The translations under genes and the position numbers were made by a program. Shown here piece after piece: positions 49,376 to 58,929 of a DNA stretch of 64,000 nt. Each line of letters opens with the position of its first letter. Position 1 is the first letter of the stretch. The DNA is taken from positions 3,713,001 to 3,777,000 of the forward strand of contig NC_062983.1 in NCBI RefSeq assembly GCF_023078275.1. Direction: 5' to 3'. The notes beneath the pieces were generated by a model, which ran no database searches, was not told the DNA's origin, and worked only from the letters and a program-made list of their open reading frames with translations. The DNA is from Leguminivora glycinivorella. Its lineage: Eukaryota; Arthropoda; Insecta; Lepidoptera; Tortricidae.

Positions 49376-51982
49376 ATGTCTTCTGGATTATTTGGAATTT
49401 TGACCAGTTTTGACCACAATGAACATGAGTGGAAGACTTACAAAAGCCGTCTGACACAGTGGTTTGTGGCAAACGACATCACCGATGTGACAGACGCAAC
49501 CGGAACAAAGCGCAGAGCTATATTGCTAAGTGCACTCACGGAGGGTACGTACAGACTCGCTGCGGATTTGGTTCTACCAAAGGATGTACAAACGGTGCCC
49601 TACGACGATATCATAACAAGTTTGGATACTCATTTCAACCCTAAGAGAGTAGGGTTCAGCGAGAGACACAATTTCTACGCAGCGGTACAACGACAAGGCG
49701 AAACGCACTCACAGTGGGCCGCGAGACTTCGTGGCCTGACGTCGCTTTGTGCCTTCAAGAATGTGGAGGAAACGCTGCTCGATCGCTTTATTATGGGAAT
49801 GAGGGCTTGTTATGAAAAAGAAAAGCTGTACGCTCAGGATCTGACTGGCCTTACGCTTGGCAAAGCTGTGGAATACGCCGAAAATGTTGCCACCGCGCGC
49901 GCAGCTGCCACCGCTAGCGCGAGCGGAGCGGGCGCCGCCGCCGCCGCCGCGGGCGCCGCGACGCTGGACCCGCTATTAAAGATATCGCGCAGTACTAGTG
50001 CCCATAAGGGACAGGCCGCGGCTAAGTCTAGCCGTTTAGCGAAGCCTAAGTGTACCACATGCGGATATACCAACCACAAGACCGCGGAGTGTCAGTACAG
50101 TGATTATGTGTGTAAGAAGTGTAACGTTAAAGGCCATCTACGTAGGGTGTGTCCGTCAAAAGTGAACTACGTAGACAATGGAGCCGACGACGAGGACTTC
50201 GGAGACGATGGTGAGGTATTTGTTATACGTTCGTTGCGGGGAGAGCCAATGGTAGGCACTGTAACTATTCGCGAAACAAAGTTAAATTTTGAGATAGATA
50301 CCGGTGCAGCCGTAACGGTTATATCTAATGATATTTATAATTTATATTTTAAAGATGTGCCATTAGGTCCGTTGCGAAGGAAGCTGGTTACGTATAATGG
50401 TGATAACATTGCTTGTGTAGGCGTTGTGCGCTTGCCTGTGTGCTACGACGACTGTACACATTCGATAGACATACATGTTGTACGAGACGGCGGAGTGTCT
50501 CTTCTAGGTAGGGATTTTATATCAGCCTTTGAATTGCAACTCGTACGAGTTAACCATTGTCACCAACTGTCTTCAGTTGAACAGCTACAAACAAAATTTC
50601 CTAAATTATTTTCAAGTTCATTAGGCTGTTTTAATAAACATAAAGTCAGACTGAGGCTCAAAGATAACGCTAAACCAGTTTTTGTTAAAGCGCGGCCTAT
50701 CGCATTCGCATTGCGCGATAAGGTAAACAAAGAAATCGACCGGCTAGTGCAGTTAGGTATTTTAAAACCCGTGCCCCACGCCGAGTATGCTTCACCTATA
50801 GTCCCGGTGTTAAAACGGAATGGCAGTGTTCGACTGTGTGCTGATTATTCTGTTACCATTAATAAGCAATTGATAGTCGACCAGTATCCCTTGCCGACAG
50901 CAAAAGAATTATTTGCTAAGTTGTATGGAGGCGTTAAGTTTACAAAACTCGACTTATCAATGGCTTACAACCAATTTGTTTTAGATGATGAGTCGCAGCC
51001 GTACACATGCATAAATACATCTCGGGGGCTATATATGTATACGCGGCTTGTGTTCGGTCTAGCGAGCGCGCCGGCCGTGTTCCAGCGCGCCATGGAGGGC
51101 GTGCTGGCCGGCATGGAGGGCGTGCTGTGCCTGCTCGACGACGTGCTGGTCACGGGCCGCGACGACGACGAGCACGCGCGCAGGCTCAACGCCGTGCTCG
51201 AAAGGTTACAAGACGCAGGATTGACATTGCAACAGGAAAAGTGTGACTTTTATAAAAATAAAGTTAGCTACTTGGGCTATGTTATAGACAAGGACGGGTT
51301 ACATAAGTCACCCGATAAGGTCGAGGCAATAATAAATGCTCCCGTTCCGAATAACGTTAGCGAGCTCCAATCATTTTTGGGGTTGGTAAATTATTATAGG
51401 AACTTTGTACCGAATGCATCGTCAATCCTGGGTCCGCTTTATGAGCTTTTAAAAAAGGGGTCTAAATGGCAGTGGGAGGATGCACATCACAACGCTTATA
51501 TAAGTATTAAAAAAAATATAGCATCAGATCGGGTTTTAGCTCACTTTAATCCGGGGGCCAAGCTATTTTTGACTGTCGATGCAGGACCCCGGGGTCTTGG
51601 CGCGATTTTATCTCAACTTGACCCCGGAGGCCTCGAGAGGCCGATTTCTTTTGCCTCGAGGACATTGTCGATTGCCGAAACGCGTTATTCTCAGCTCCAA
51701 AAAGAAGCTACTGCTATTATTTTTGGTGTGCGTCGCTTCCACCAATATTTGTATGGAAGATCAGAGCCGTTCGTCCTCCGCACGGACCACAAACCCCTTA
51801 TATCGATTTTTGGACCTTATAAGGGTATTCCAGAGGTGACAGCAAATCGACTTCAAAGATACGCAATATTTTTAAGCGCGTATAATTATAGTATTGAATA
51901 TGTGCGAAGTGCTGACAACAGCGCTGATTTTTTGTCGCGCGCCAGCCTCCGGCGCCGGCGCCGACACCTGCACAGGCCCTAA
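49376..51982 (+). CDS. Gypsy Gag-Pol part 1: Gag, protease, RT, RNase H (868 aa)
   Basis: Single frame. Gag ~1-260 has an alanine-rich tract at 174-196 and two zinc knuckles (CTTCGYTNHKTAEC at 226-239; CKKCNVKGHLRRVC at 246-259). Protease carries FEIDTGAAVTVIS (catalytic DTG 308-310). RT spans ~430-620 with VRLCADYS (485-492), KFTKLDLSMAYNQF (521-534) and LVFGLASAPAVFQRAM. The catalytic box reads CLLDDVLV (586-589 LLDD), with Leu where most Gypsy RTs have Tyr. RNase H has Asp735 in FLTVDAG, Glu777 in LQKEATA, Asp804 in RTDHKPL and DFLSR near the end. Gag and Pol share one frame, without a frameshift. The start is the first ATG, 36 bases after the LTR. The frame stops in a GC-rich tract before integrase. 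Confidence 0.95.
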   Translation: MSSGLFGILTSFDHNEHEWKTYKSRLTQWFVANDITDVTDATGTKRRAILLSALTEGTYRLAADLVLPKDVQTVPYDDIITSLDTHFNPKRVGFSERHNFYAAVQRQGETHSQWAARLRGLTSLCAFKNVEETLLDRFIMGMRACYEKEKLYAQDLTGLTLGKAVEYAENVATARAAATASASGAGAAAAAAGAATLDPLLKISRSTSAHKGQAAAKSSRLAKPKCTTCGYTNHKTAECQYSDYVCKKCNVKGHLRRVCPSKVNYVDNGADDEDFGDDGEVFVIRSLRGEPMVGTVTIRETKLNFEIDTGAAVTVISNDIYNLYFKDVPLGPLRRKLVTYNGDNIACVGVVRLPVCYDDCTHSIDIHVVRDGGVSLLGRDFISAFELQLVRVNHCHQLSSVEQLQTKFPKLFSSSLGCFNKHKVRLRLKDNAKPVFVKARPIAFALRDKVNKEIDRLVQLGILKPVPHAEYASPIVPVLKRNGSVRLCADYSVTINKQLIVDQYPLPTAKELFAKLYGGVKFTKLDLSMAYNQFVLDDESQPYTCINTSRGLYMYTRLVFGLASAPAVFQRAMEGVLAGMEGVLCLLDDVLVTGRDDDEHARRLNAVLERLQDAGLTLQQEKCDFYKNKVSYLGYVIDKDGLHKSPDKVEAIINAPVPNNVSELQSFLGLVNYYRNFVPNASSILGPLYELLKKGSKWQWEDAHHNAYISIKKNIASDRVLAHFNPGAKLFLTVDAGPRGLGAILSQLDPGGLERPISFASRTLSIAETRYSQLQKEATAIIFGVRRFHQYLYGRSEPFVLRTDHKPLISIFGPYKGIPEVTANRLQRYAIFLSAYNYSIEYVRSADNSADFLSRASLRRRRRHLHRP

Positions 51983-52090
51983 CGGGCGAGCGCGCGGGCG
52001 CGCGGGGCGCGGGCGCGCGGGGCGCGGGGGCGCGCGGCCGCTCCGCAGGAATGTGCTGACGGCGCGGAACCGTGCGATCGAGCCGCTTAC
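51983..52090 (+). other. GC-rich RNase H-integrase linker after an in-frame TAA
   Basis: After the TAA (51,980-51,982) the same frame stays open without a Met through a GCGCGGG-repeat tract (about 51,985-52,040) and joins the integrase frame. In related elements this linker is coding. So a single stop codon, next to a GC-rich repeat, divides the polyprotein. It could be an inactivating mutation, a read-through site or an assembly error in the repeat. Confidence 0.8.
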
Positions 52091-53542
52091 GTGCATTTCG
52101 TTATCAGTGGTAGTCTGCCTGTCACCTTCACGGACGTTTGCAAAGAAACCGGTAATGACGTTATTTTAGTTAAAGTACGTAAATATATAATGGAGGGATG
52201 GCCAAACAAAGTTAACGATTTACAAATTAAGCCTTATCACTTATGTCGAACGCAGCTGTCGTATGAAAATGGATGCATTATGAGGGGCCATAAGGTTGTA
52301 ATTCCAGAGACGTTACGTGGAAAAGTATTATCAGAGCTCCATAAATCTCATCTAGGTATAGTGAAGACTAAGGCCGAAGTTAGATCTAGATTTTGGTTCC
52401 CGGGCGTTGATGAAGCTGTTGAACGAATGATAGGGTCTTGCGATATTTGTATACAAATGCGACCAGCGCCAGCCCGAGCCGAGCCCGCGCCCTGGGCCCC
52501 GCCTAAGGAAGCTTGGAGTCGTGTTCACGCCGACTTCCTGGGCCCGATAAATGGTCGAATGTACCTAGTGCTGGTGGATGCGTTTTCTAAGTGGCCAGAA
52601 GTTTATGATATGTCTAACACAACTACATCCACTGCCACGATTGAAAAAATGTACGAATTTATGTCAAGGTTCGGTATACCGCTAACTTTGGTAACGGATA
52701 ATGGCACAGCTTTTTGTTCACAAGAATTTCAAGCTTTTTGCAAACTTAATGGCATAAAGCATATGACGTCACCACCATACCATCCAGCGAGTAATGGTAT
52801 GGCTGAGTCATATATAAAGGTCGTAAAACGGGGTATACGGTCTAGTCTTATGACAAGTACTAATGTCAAACAAGCAAAATTAGCACTTTTAAAGTATTTG
52901 TTTGATTACCGTAATTCGAAACATACTACCACTGGGTTTCCTCCCGCGCAATTAGTCTATGGACGTAAAATGAGGTCACGTATAGACCTCTTATCCCCAC
53001 CCTCACCGCCGCCCTCGTCCGCGGCTCCACTGTCTGATAATGCCAATGTTCAGTGCTCACAGGACAATACTAATGTATCTAACCGTAAAAAATTCGCAAT
53101 TGGCTCATTTGTACTATATACAAAAAATGTAAACAATGATAAAATCATGTGGTGTAAAGGAACGGTACAAAAACGAATAGGACGCGTAATGTATTTAATT
53201 AAAGACTGGGATTCTCAAATATGTTATCGCAAACATATAAACCAATTAGCATTGTATAAGGGTCATATAGGAGATGCTAATGTATGGGACTACGACGATC
53301 ACGATAAACTTACACACTCACCTGCCTCGACGTCTACGCCGACACCAGTACATGCGCCGCCGTCGCCGCCGCCGCCGCCGCCGTCGCCGCCGCCGCCGCC
53401 GCCGCCGCTGCCGCCGCCATCGCGGTCGCCGCCATCGCCGCCGCCGCCGCCATCGCGGTCGCCGCCATCGCCGCCGCCGCCGCCATCGCGGTCGCCGCCA
53501 TCGCCGCCGCCGCCGCCATCGCCGCCATCGCCGCCATCGCGG

Positions 53543-53573
<31 letters not shown>

Positions 53574-53806
53574 TAACGCAGTCGCCGCCGCCGACACCAC
53601 AATCGTTGATGTTGCCACCGCCCGACCAGAATGCATCAGACCGTACTCACCCCATGGAGGAGGAAGAGTACGACGAAGACGAGGAAGCGGAGGAAGAGTT
53701 TCATGAGGCAGAGTCAGAATCAGAATCAGATGATGAACCGCCAACAGGCAAGGCACGGAGAGTGATGCGTCCCCGTCCCAGAGTAAATTATAAAAAATAC
53801 TTTTAG
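52091..53806 (+). CDS. Gypsy Pol part 2: integrase with proline-rich C-terminus (571 aa from first Met)
   Basis: Integrase inserts the element's cDNA into the genome. N-terminal zinc-binding H-H-C-C at H84, H87, C117, C120 (ELHKSHLG ... GSCDICIQ); core DDE at D148 (VHADFLGP), D203 (LVTDNGTAF) and E239 (NGMAESYIK), with 35 residues between the last two as in the family. The C-terminal domain follows (GSFVLYTKN, WCKGTV, YLIKDWDSQICYRKHINQL). Then comes an unusual tail: ~90 residues almost only Pro and Ser (415-505), encoded by GCC repeats with CATCGCGGTCGCC interruptions, and an acidic stretch (525-553). The frame is open upstream of this Met as far as the TAA, so the real N-terminus is uncertain. 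Confidence 0.93.
53334..53600 (+). repeat. (GCC)n-based low-complexity tract in integrase tail
   Basis: Nearly pure CCG/GCC triplets with a recurring 30-base unit containing CATCGCGGTCGCCGCC, four times. GC content is far above the ~35-40% of the surroundings. The frames on the other strand (Ala-rich) and +2 (Arg-rich) are artefacts. Confidence 0.95.
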
Positions 53807-53846
53807 GCTTTAGCATTACAATTAGGTTAAAGATTAATACTGTAAT

Positions 53847-53857
53847 AGGTGGAGGGA
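53847..53857 (+). other. Polypurine tract AGGTGGAGGGA
   Basis: Purine-rich (one T) and directly abutting the 3' LTR start, as expected for the plus-strand primer. Confidence 0.8.
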
Positions 53858-53988
53858 TGTTCAGTATGCGACTAACGTACGCTTGCATGTGTGTGTGTGG
53901 CTGCGCCCACCACGATACCTGTACGCCAATAAACCAGTGCATAACTAGCTACCGGTTGTTTCACTTGTGTCCACCTACGTATCTAACA
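53858..53988 (+). repeat. 3' LTR (131 bp)
   Basis: TGTTCAGTATGCGACTAACG to CGTATCTAACA, no difference from the 5' LTR found by eye. Confidence 0.95.
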
Positions 53989-54011
53989 CTTTAAGTTCTC
54001 GCGCTTTGTAC

Positions 54012-54297
54012 ACATATTTAAAGTCACATACAGGTCGAACGCGATTAATTGACATTATTTTTACCTTTTTTTCCAACGTTTCAGCCAGGTTGCACTGGCA
54101 AATGCAGGTGGAAAATGTCACCGGAGATGTAAACAACACAAAACTACCCGATATTAATTTATATAAATGTTCGGGGTAGACAAATAAATATAATCTACCC
54201 GCTTTTAGTTAATGTTTATTTCCCACCATGTTTATTTTAAAGGTAAAAATAATGTTAATTAATCGCGTTCGACCTGTATGTGACTTTAAATATATGT
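54012..54297. mobile_element. 286-bp element with ~58-bp terminal inverted repeats
   Basis: ACATATTTAAAGTCACATAC and GTATGTGACTTTAAATATATGT pair, continuing through AGGTCGAACGCGATTAATTG and ATTATTTTTACCTTT. It begins 24 bases after the Gypsy 3' LTR. Confidence 0.85.
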
Positions 54298-54429
54298 TTA
54301 ATGATTTCTTATCAAGTGCTAAAATATAAAGTTTCATGGTTTTATCATTTAAAATTAAGAAATCCCATACAAATTTTCAACCTCTTTTTCAACCCCTTCA
54401 TCCCTTTTTTTCGAAATAAAAAGTAGCCT

Positions 54430-54508
54430 ATGTTCTGTCTCAGGGTCTAAAGATTGTCTGTTCCAAATTTCATCAAAATCGGTTGCGTGGTTTAAGCGGG
54501 AAAGCGTA

Positions 54509-54548
<40 letters not shown>

Positions 54549-54582
54549 AGTTACTTTCGCATTTATAATATTAGTATGGATA
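54430..54582 (+). mobile_element. Retroposon 3' tail, (ACAG)n and TTAGTATGGAT end
   Basis: AAAAGTAGCCTATGTTCTGT, CAAATTTCATCAAAATCGGT, (ACAGACAG)n, TTTATAATATTAGTATGGAT; the form of a lepidopteran LINE 3' end. Confidence 0.75.
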
Positions 54583-55070
54583 AGTTATTTGGTAGGTCAA
54601 AGAAATCTTTTATGTCATAGAAGGAGTACTCTAAGAGCCACCTTCTTAACTTTTTTAAAAATTGGTGGGTACTGCCTGCATTTTTTATTTCTGATGGTAG
54701 TTTATGTACTTTTTATAATTACAATTTGTCACTTAACCCCTCATATACTGTCAATTTTAATAATTGAAAAGTCACGACGGTGACAGTGGGGACGTAGTCT
54801 AATTTGGGATGCGACACGCGTCAGTACACGTTGAAGCATTCCAAATACTCGAACTTGGAACCGGTGTATGACTTTGTCCCGGTTGCGGTATTAGAAACCG
54901 GTGGCCCCGGGTGTACTGAGGCGAAAACTTTTATTTTTTTTAAAAGCCTGGGGCTGCGGTTAAGAGAGCGAGGGTGGGGGCCCACGGGCTGGCTCATACC
55001 TGGTTATGGGTCTCATTAAGGTTATAGTGGTTAACATAATACATTTGATTATACATCCACTAAGGTACAA
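54583..55070. other. No gene seen
   Basis: 54,880-55,015 is GC-richer (GGTGGCCCCGGGTGTAC, GGGTGGGGGCCCACGGG) with a 71-codon frame of no known family. Confidence 0.4.
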
Positions 55071-55276
55071 CGGTGCAAATCTCGACTGGGGGCAAATATA
55101 ACTGGTCCATTTTTCCATGTTTTACAATGTTTGCATTATTAAATAGAGTGTCCACCGGTTATATATGGTAGGCGTGTTCAATGGATACATGTAGAAGTCA
55201 ACATCATAGTGTAATAATGGAAATAATGGATCAGTTATAATTGTCCCCCAGTCGAGATTTGCCCTGCTGTACCTTA
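55071..55276. mobile_element. 206-bp palindromic MITE, TAAGGTACAACGGTGCAAAT ends
   Basis: TAAGGTACA.CGG.GCAAATCTCGACTGGGGG pairs with CCCCCAGTCGAGATTTGCCCTGCTGTACCTTA (each shown in part), with inner ACTGGTCCATT / AATGGATCAGTT. Confidence 0.85.
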
Positions 55277-56460
55277 TACAGTCAGCCCATCATGTTCATG
55301 AAATAGTGCCTGTTATAAAAATTACAGCCATTTTATTTCAGTTTTTCTATAACATCCAATATTCAAAAAGAAATAAGGTACTACTACTAAATTGAGATAA
55401 TACTCGTATTTCGACATGTAAAATTTTTAATTTTATCAATCAATGAATATGAATATGAAGATTAGGAAGATATTACCCGTAGTTCTGCATATCCAATAAA
55501 TAAATGAGGCTACTAGTAAATTCAGGTAATATAAGAAAATACACGTATATTTAACTCAAAGCTTGATATTCCCAAATAATTCACCCCGCCCAATTTCCGA
55601 CAAAATTCAAGCGAACCCCTCGCAAAAGCAACTTTGTAATTACCAGTTAGTTCTAACTTTTATAACATGCTGCTCAAAGCTAAACATTGTTAAATCTAGA
55701 CATGATTTGCTGAAATGTTTCATTTCAATACTAACTTCTAACTTACGGGAAGCAGAACCAGTATTGAAATACTTAATGAAATACCACGGACTGAAACGAA
55801 AACCGTAGGAAATGTGAACGCGTTTGTTTAGAAATAAATAGCGTTCTGTCTAAAATAAGTTTGGTTGAATTAATTAACGTATGCTACAATTATAAACTTT
55901 AAGGTAAGTACATAAAGTGGCATACGACCACGCCAGTTTTCATTTGGATAAATTTTCTTAAATAGGAAAGAATTCCCCATCGACTGGTCTTGGAATCATA
56001 TTTTTATCATTTTTAGTTACCGAGATACAGAGTCGACATACCTCGCTAAGTGCACTATTTTATAACCCTTTTCAATAGTATAAAACCGCAAACCCACATT
56101 TGTCTTCTATAACTTATATTAAAGCGCTTAGCAGTTGTTTATCTTCATAGTTTTATCACACGATACATAACTATAACAACGTTACTTGACATAAGCTTCA
56201 TAAATTCCCATTAAAGCCGTTTAATTGCGTTATTACATTTTATAACATTCACTTTTTTAAATAAAATACTACGCTTAAACACGGCTAAAGTCCTTTAACC
56301 GTGTATTTAAAGACTTTCATTGTAATTTCGGTTACAAATACATCACTAAAACCTAGTTACTGCGCTTTACGGTGAATTTATTACTAAAAAATATTCATAA
56401 TGCCACACTGAAACAGGACAAACCAGCAAAGCTACGCTAAAACCCCGCTAGTTGTAAAAG
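55277..56460. other. Apparently single-copy DNA upstream of the candidate host exons
   Basis: I found no match to any repeat in the window. An 81-codon frame (55,563-55,808) has no recognised domain. A short palindrome ACACGGCTAAAGTCCTTTAACCGTGT lies at 56,278-56,304. This is the most host-like stretch in the window. Confidence 0.5.
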
Positions 56461-56469
56461 TATACCTTC

Positions 56470-56590
56470 CAAAGTTATTGCGCCAGTCCGACAGTCGGCC
56501 GAGCGGCTCGCGCGCAGAAGGTTGTGCGAAGGCTGTAGTGACCGGTGAATGAACATTTTCTCCTTAAAATGTTAAGAAACCGAAGACCAG
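56470..56590 (+). other. Candidate host 5' exon (5' UTR) with splice donor
   Basis: A locally GC/CpG-rich segment (CCAGTCCGACAGTCGGCCGA, GCGGCTCGCGCGCAG) in AT-rich DNA ends in CCAG|GTAAGTG, a near-consensus 5' splice site at 56,590/56,591. Two short upstream ATGs (56,549, ending in TAA after 8 codons; 56,569) fit a 5' UTR. The left boundary is a guess. No TATA box is evident. Product unknown. Confidence 0.4.
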
Positions 56591-56947
56591 GTAAGTGTTA
56601 AATATCTTTTTTGTTGGTTTTTTTCAAGCACAACTTGCGTTTTGCTAACGTATTATCACACGTTTGCCGCGACAAGTAAATACCTAACTCATAAGTTATT
56701 CGATCAAGAGCCCAGTTAAAACTATTGTGTACAAATAAAGCATAAACAAAAAAGTCAAGAAATTACATTGTACCATCCTATTGCTATGTAGGCATTGCCA
56801 TAGCCACATACATTTTGTAAGCATTTATTTACCTTAAAATGTTTTAGTACCTATGTAGGTATGGATTACTTGCGCAACATTATATTACCGTCAAGCTGAT
56901 TTAATAATGCAGTCAAAAATCAAATTAATTAATGTTATTTCTTTTAG

Positions 56948-57037
56948 GCTTGTTACGAACTTCAGGATACAAATGATAACAGAGATCTGCGAAAATAATG
57001 AATACCGAAAAACCGACCACAAGTCATCACACCAGCA
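56948..57037 (+). CDS. Candidate host exon 2 with start codon
   Basis: Preceded by a pyrimidine-rich acceptor (TTATTTCTTTTAG|G) at 56,947 and ending at GCA|GTAAGT (57,037/57,038), giving a 357-base intron after the previous donor. Joined to exon 1, the 56,569 ATG frame ends at TGA in this exon after 16 codons. A second ATG at 56,998 opens MNTEKPTTSHHTS and runs to the donor without a stop, so the protein would start here. No downstream exon was recognised in 57-64 kb. The family is unknown and may lie beyond the window. Only splice-site quality and single-copy context support it. Confidence 0.35.
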
Positions 57038-58087
57038 GTAAGTTTAGTAAATGTAGAACAGAAGGGGATTGCTCAACTCGATCTTTACCAAGGAACATTT
57101 TATCGTTGTGTATTGTTTCAAGAATTTTTGAGATTGATACCTCAGAATTCTTTGCCTAACTTAGCCATGTCGAACGTTTCTGCTTTAATTTTCAATGCTG
57201 ACGAAAATACATCAATTTTAAAACTCCCTTTTACTGGTCCAAGCTAAAACCGTTGCTGACGATCATCGAATTTGGGTTTATCCTTCGTTGTAACAAAATC
57301 GAACAACGTTTACTTCTTTAATCATTCGTAAAATGCTTCTCATCTTGATATAAGGAAAGAAGGTTTTTGACTATTCCGTCGCAGACGCATTGAAACTACA
57401 AGTGATGACTCGAAAGAAGAAGAACTCTATACCTAGCATGTAAAAATTGTAAAATGACAACATATGTATCATCCAAAATGAAGCTTTATCTTGATTTATC
57501 CGCTCCAATTCATACAAACAACAGAGAAACAGACTTAAATTTAACCTAGTTAATACAATTTTAAGCAATGATGCACCTGATTTTACCAGAAATTGTTAAC
57601 AAAGATCTCTATATTGATTCTAGTTTAAAGAAAAAAAAAAAGATGTATGATATATAAGTATTCTGCTGTACCAATTCATTCAGACCCTTCAAATCCAGAA
57701 GTTTTACATACAGAAAAGGAGGACTGACCTACATATAAGTACATATAACCATTTATCGATGTAGAACCACCGTCGATATAGAGCACTACACTCGTAATAT
57801 TAATATTAATAATACAACTGTCGAAAACCAAACGCACAAAAAAGAAAAATAAATTTTAAGAAGAACGGAATCAAGCGGAAAGAGAGAAAATTATTATGTC
57901 AAACAATCCTAAATGTATTTTGAATTTTTGAAGTATTAAATAAATAAAGATTGCTATTTTCACTTGCTTGGCGAATAATAAATGAAATCCGTGTTTCTTT
58001 TTGTAAGAACTGCCAATGTCAACCGTTTTTAACCTTATATAACTCGGTAATAAAAACATTATTTTAATAGTGTATTATAGTAATAAT
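57038..58087. other. Unassigned, apparently single-copy AT-rich DNA
   Basis: Begins with the donor GTAAGT. No further exon with both splice sites and a matching frame was convincing; no repeat family recognised. Confidence 0.45.
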
Positions 58088-58929
58088 ACGAATAACTTTG
58101 GATATCCAAGAGCGACACCTTTCGCCGTGTCGGTATAGCAAATTGATTTGTTGCAATGTAAAAAGCGAATTTTATTGTTTCATATTAATGTTATGTTAGT
58201 TTTCACTTATGTTAGAATATTATATTAAGTTTAAATATGTTAATTTGTAACATAACTTATAACGAGGTTTTTTATGCATGCAAATAAATGGTTATTTTAT
58301 CATACAGTTGTCTTTTATTCATTTAAAAAATTGAATTGCTCTTGAAACTTAGTGCAGGTACTGCAGGTAAACGGGACATTGCTAAAATGATAAACTCCTT
58401 TTAAAAAGAATGACAATGCTAAAACCTAGTAATCGTCGCTGGTTTGTCATATAGCGGGCTTTTAGATTAGGAATGCATACAAATTATTTCGATGTTAGTA
58501 GTCATTGCACGAATAACTTTGGATATCCAAGAGCGACACCTTTCGCCGTGTCGGTATAGCAAATTGATTTGTTGCAATGTAAAAAGCGAATTTTATTGTT
58601 TCATATTAATGTTATGTTAGTTTTCACTTATGTTAGAATATTATATTAAGTTTAAATATGTTAATTTGTAACATAACTTATAACGAGGTTTTTTATGCAT
58701 GCAAATAAATGGTTATTTTATCATACAGTTGTCTTTTATTCATTTAAAAAATTGAATTGCTCTTGAAACTTAGTGCAGGTACTGCAGGTAAACGGGACAT
58801 TGCTAAAATGATAAACTCCTTTTAAAAAGAATGACAATGCTAAAACCTAGTAATCGTCGCTGGTTTGTCATATAGCGGGCTTTTAGATTAGGAATGCATA
58901 CAAATTATTTCGATGTTAGTAGTCATTGC
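58088..58929 (+). repeat. Perfect 421-bp tandem duplication
   Basis: 58,088-58,508 and 58,509-58,929 read the same throughout (from ACGAATAACTTTGGATATCC to TTAGTAGTCATTGCA). The duplicated block ends inside the 5' part of the LINE frame: the bases coding for the first 12 codons of that frame (from ATGCATACAAATTATTTCG) are in both copies. Either a very recent duplication or an assembly artefact. Confidence 0.93.

Larger units (their letters stand above)
49209..53988 (+). mobile_element. Gypsy-type LTR retrotransposon, 4.8 kb, nearly complete
   Basis: Order: 5' LTR, primer-binding site, gag-protease-RT-RNase H frame, in-frame TAA, integrase frame, polypurine tract, 3' LTR. Domain order (integrase after RNase H) defines Gypsy/Metaviridae-type elements. 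There is no third frame for an envelope. Both 131-bp LTRs read as identical, so the insertion is young. The flanks (TTAAT at left, CTTTA at right) do not show the 4-5 bp target duplication expected. Confidence 0.93.

Noticed and set aside
53274..53942. Arg-rich and Ala-rich frames overlapping the integrase tail
   Set aside because: Alternative frames of the GCC repeat; the integrase frame is supported by domains.
49209..53988. Endogenous retrovirus with envelope
   Set aside because: No third frame between integrase and the 3' LTR; only 51 bases separate the stop codon from it.
55563..55808. 81-codon plus-strand gene
   Set aside because: No motif, no splice sites at its edges, composition like the surroundings.
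58088..58929. Long target-site duplication of the LINE
   Set aside because: Both copies lie upstream of the LINE body and none follows its 3' tail.
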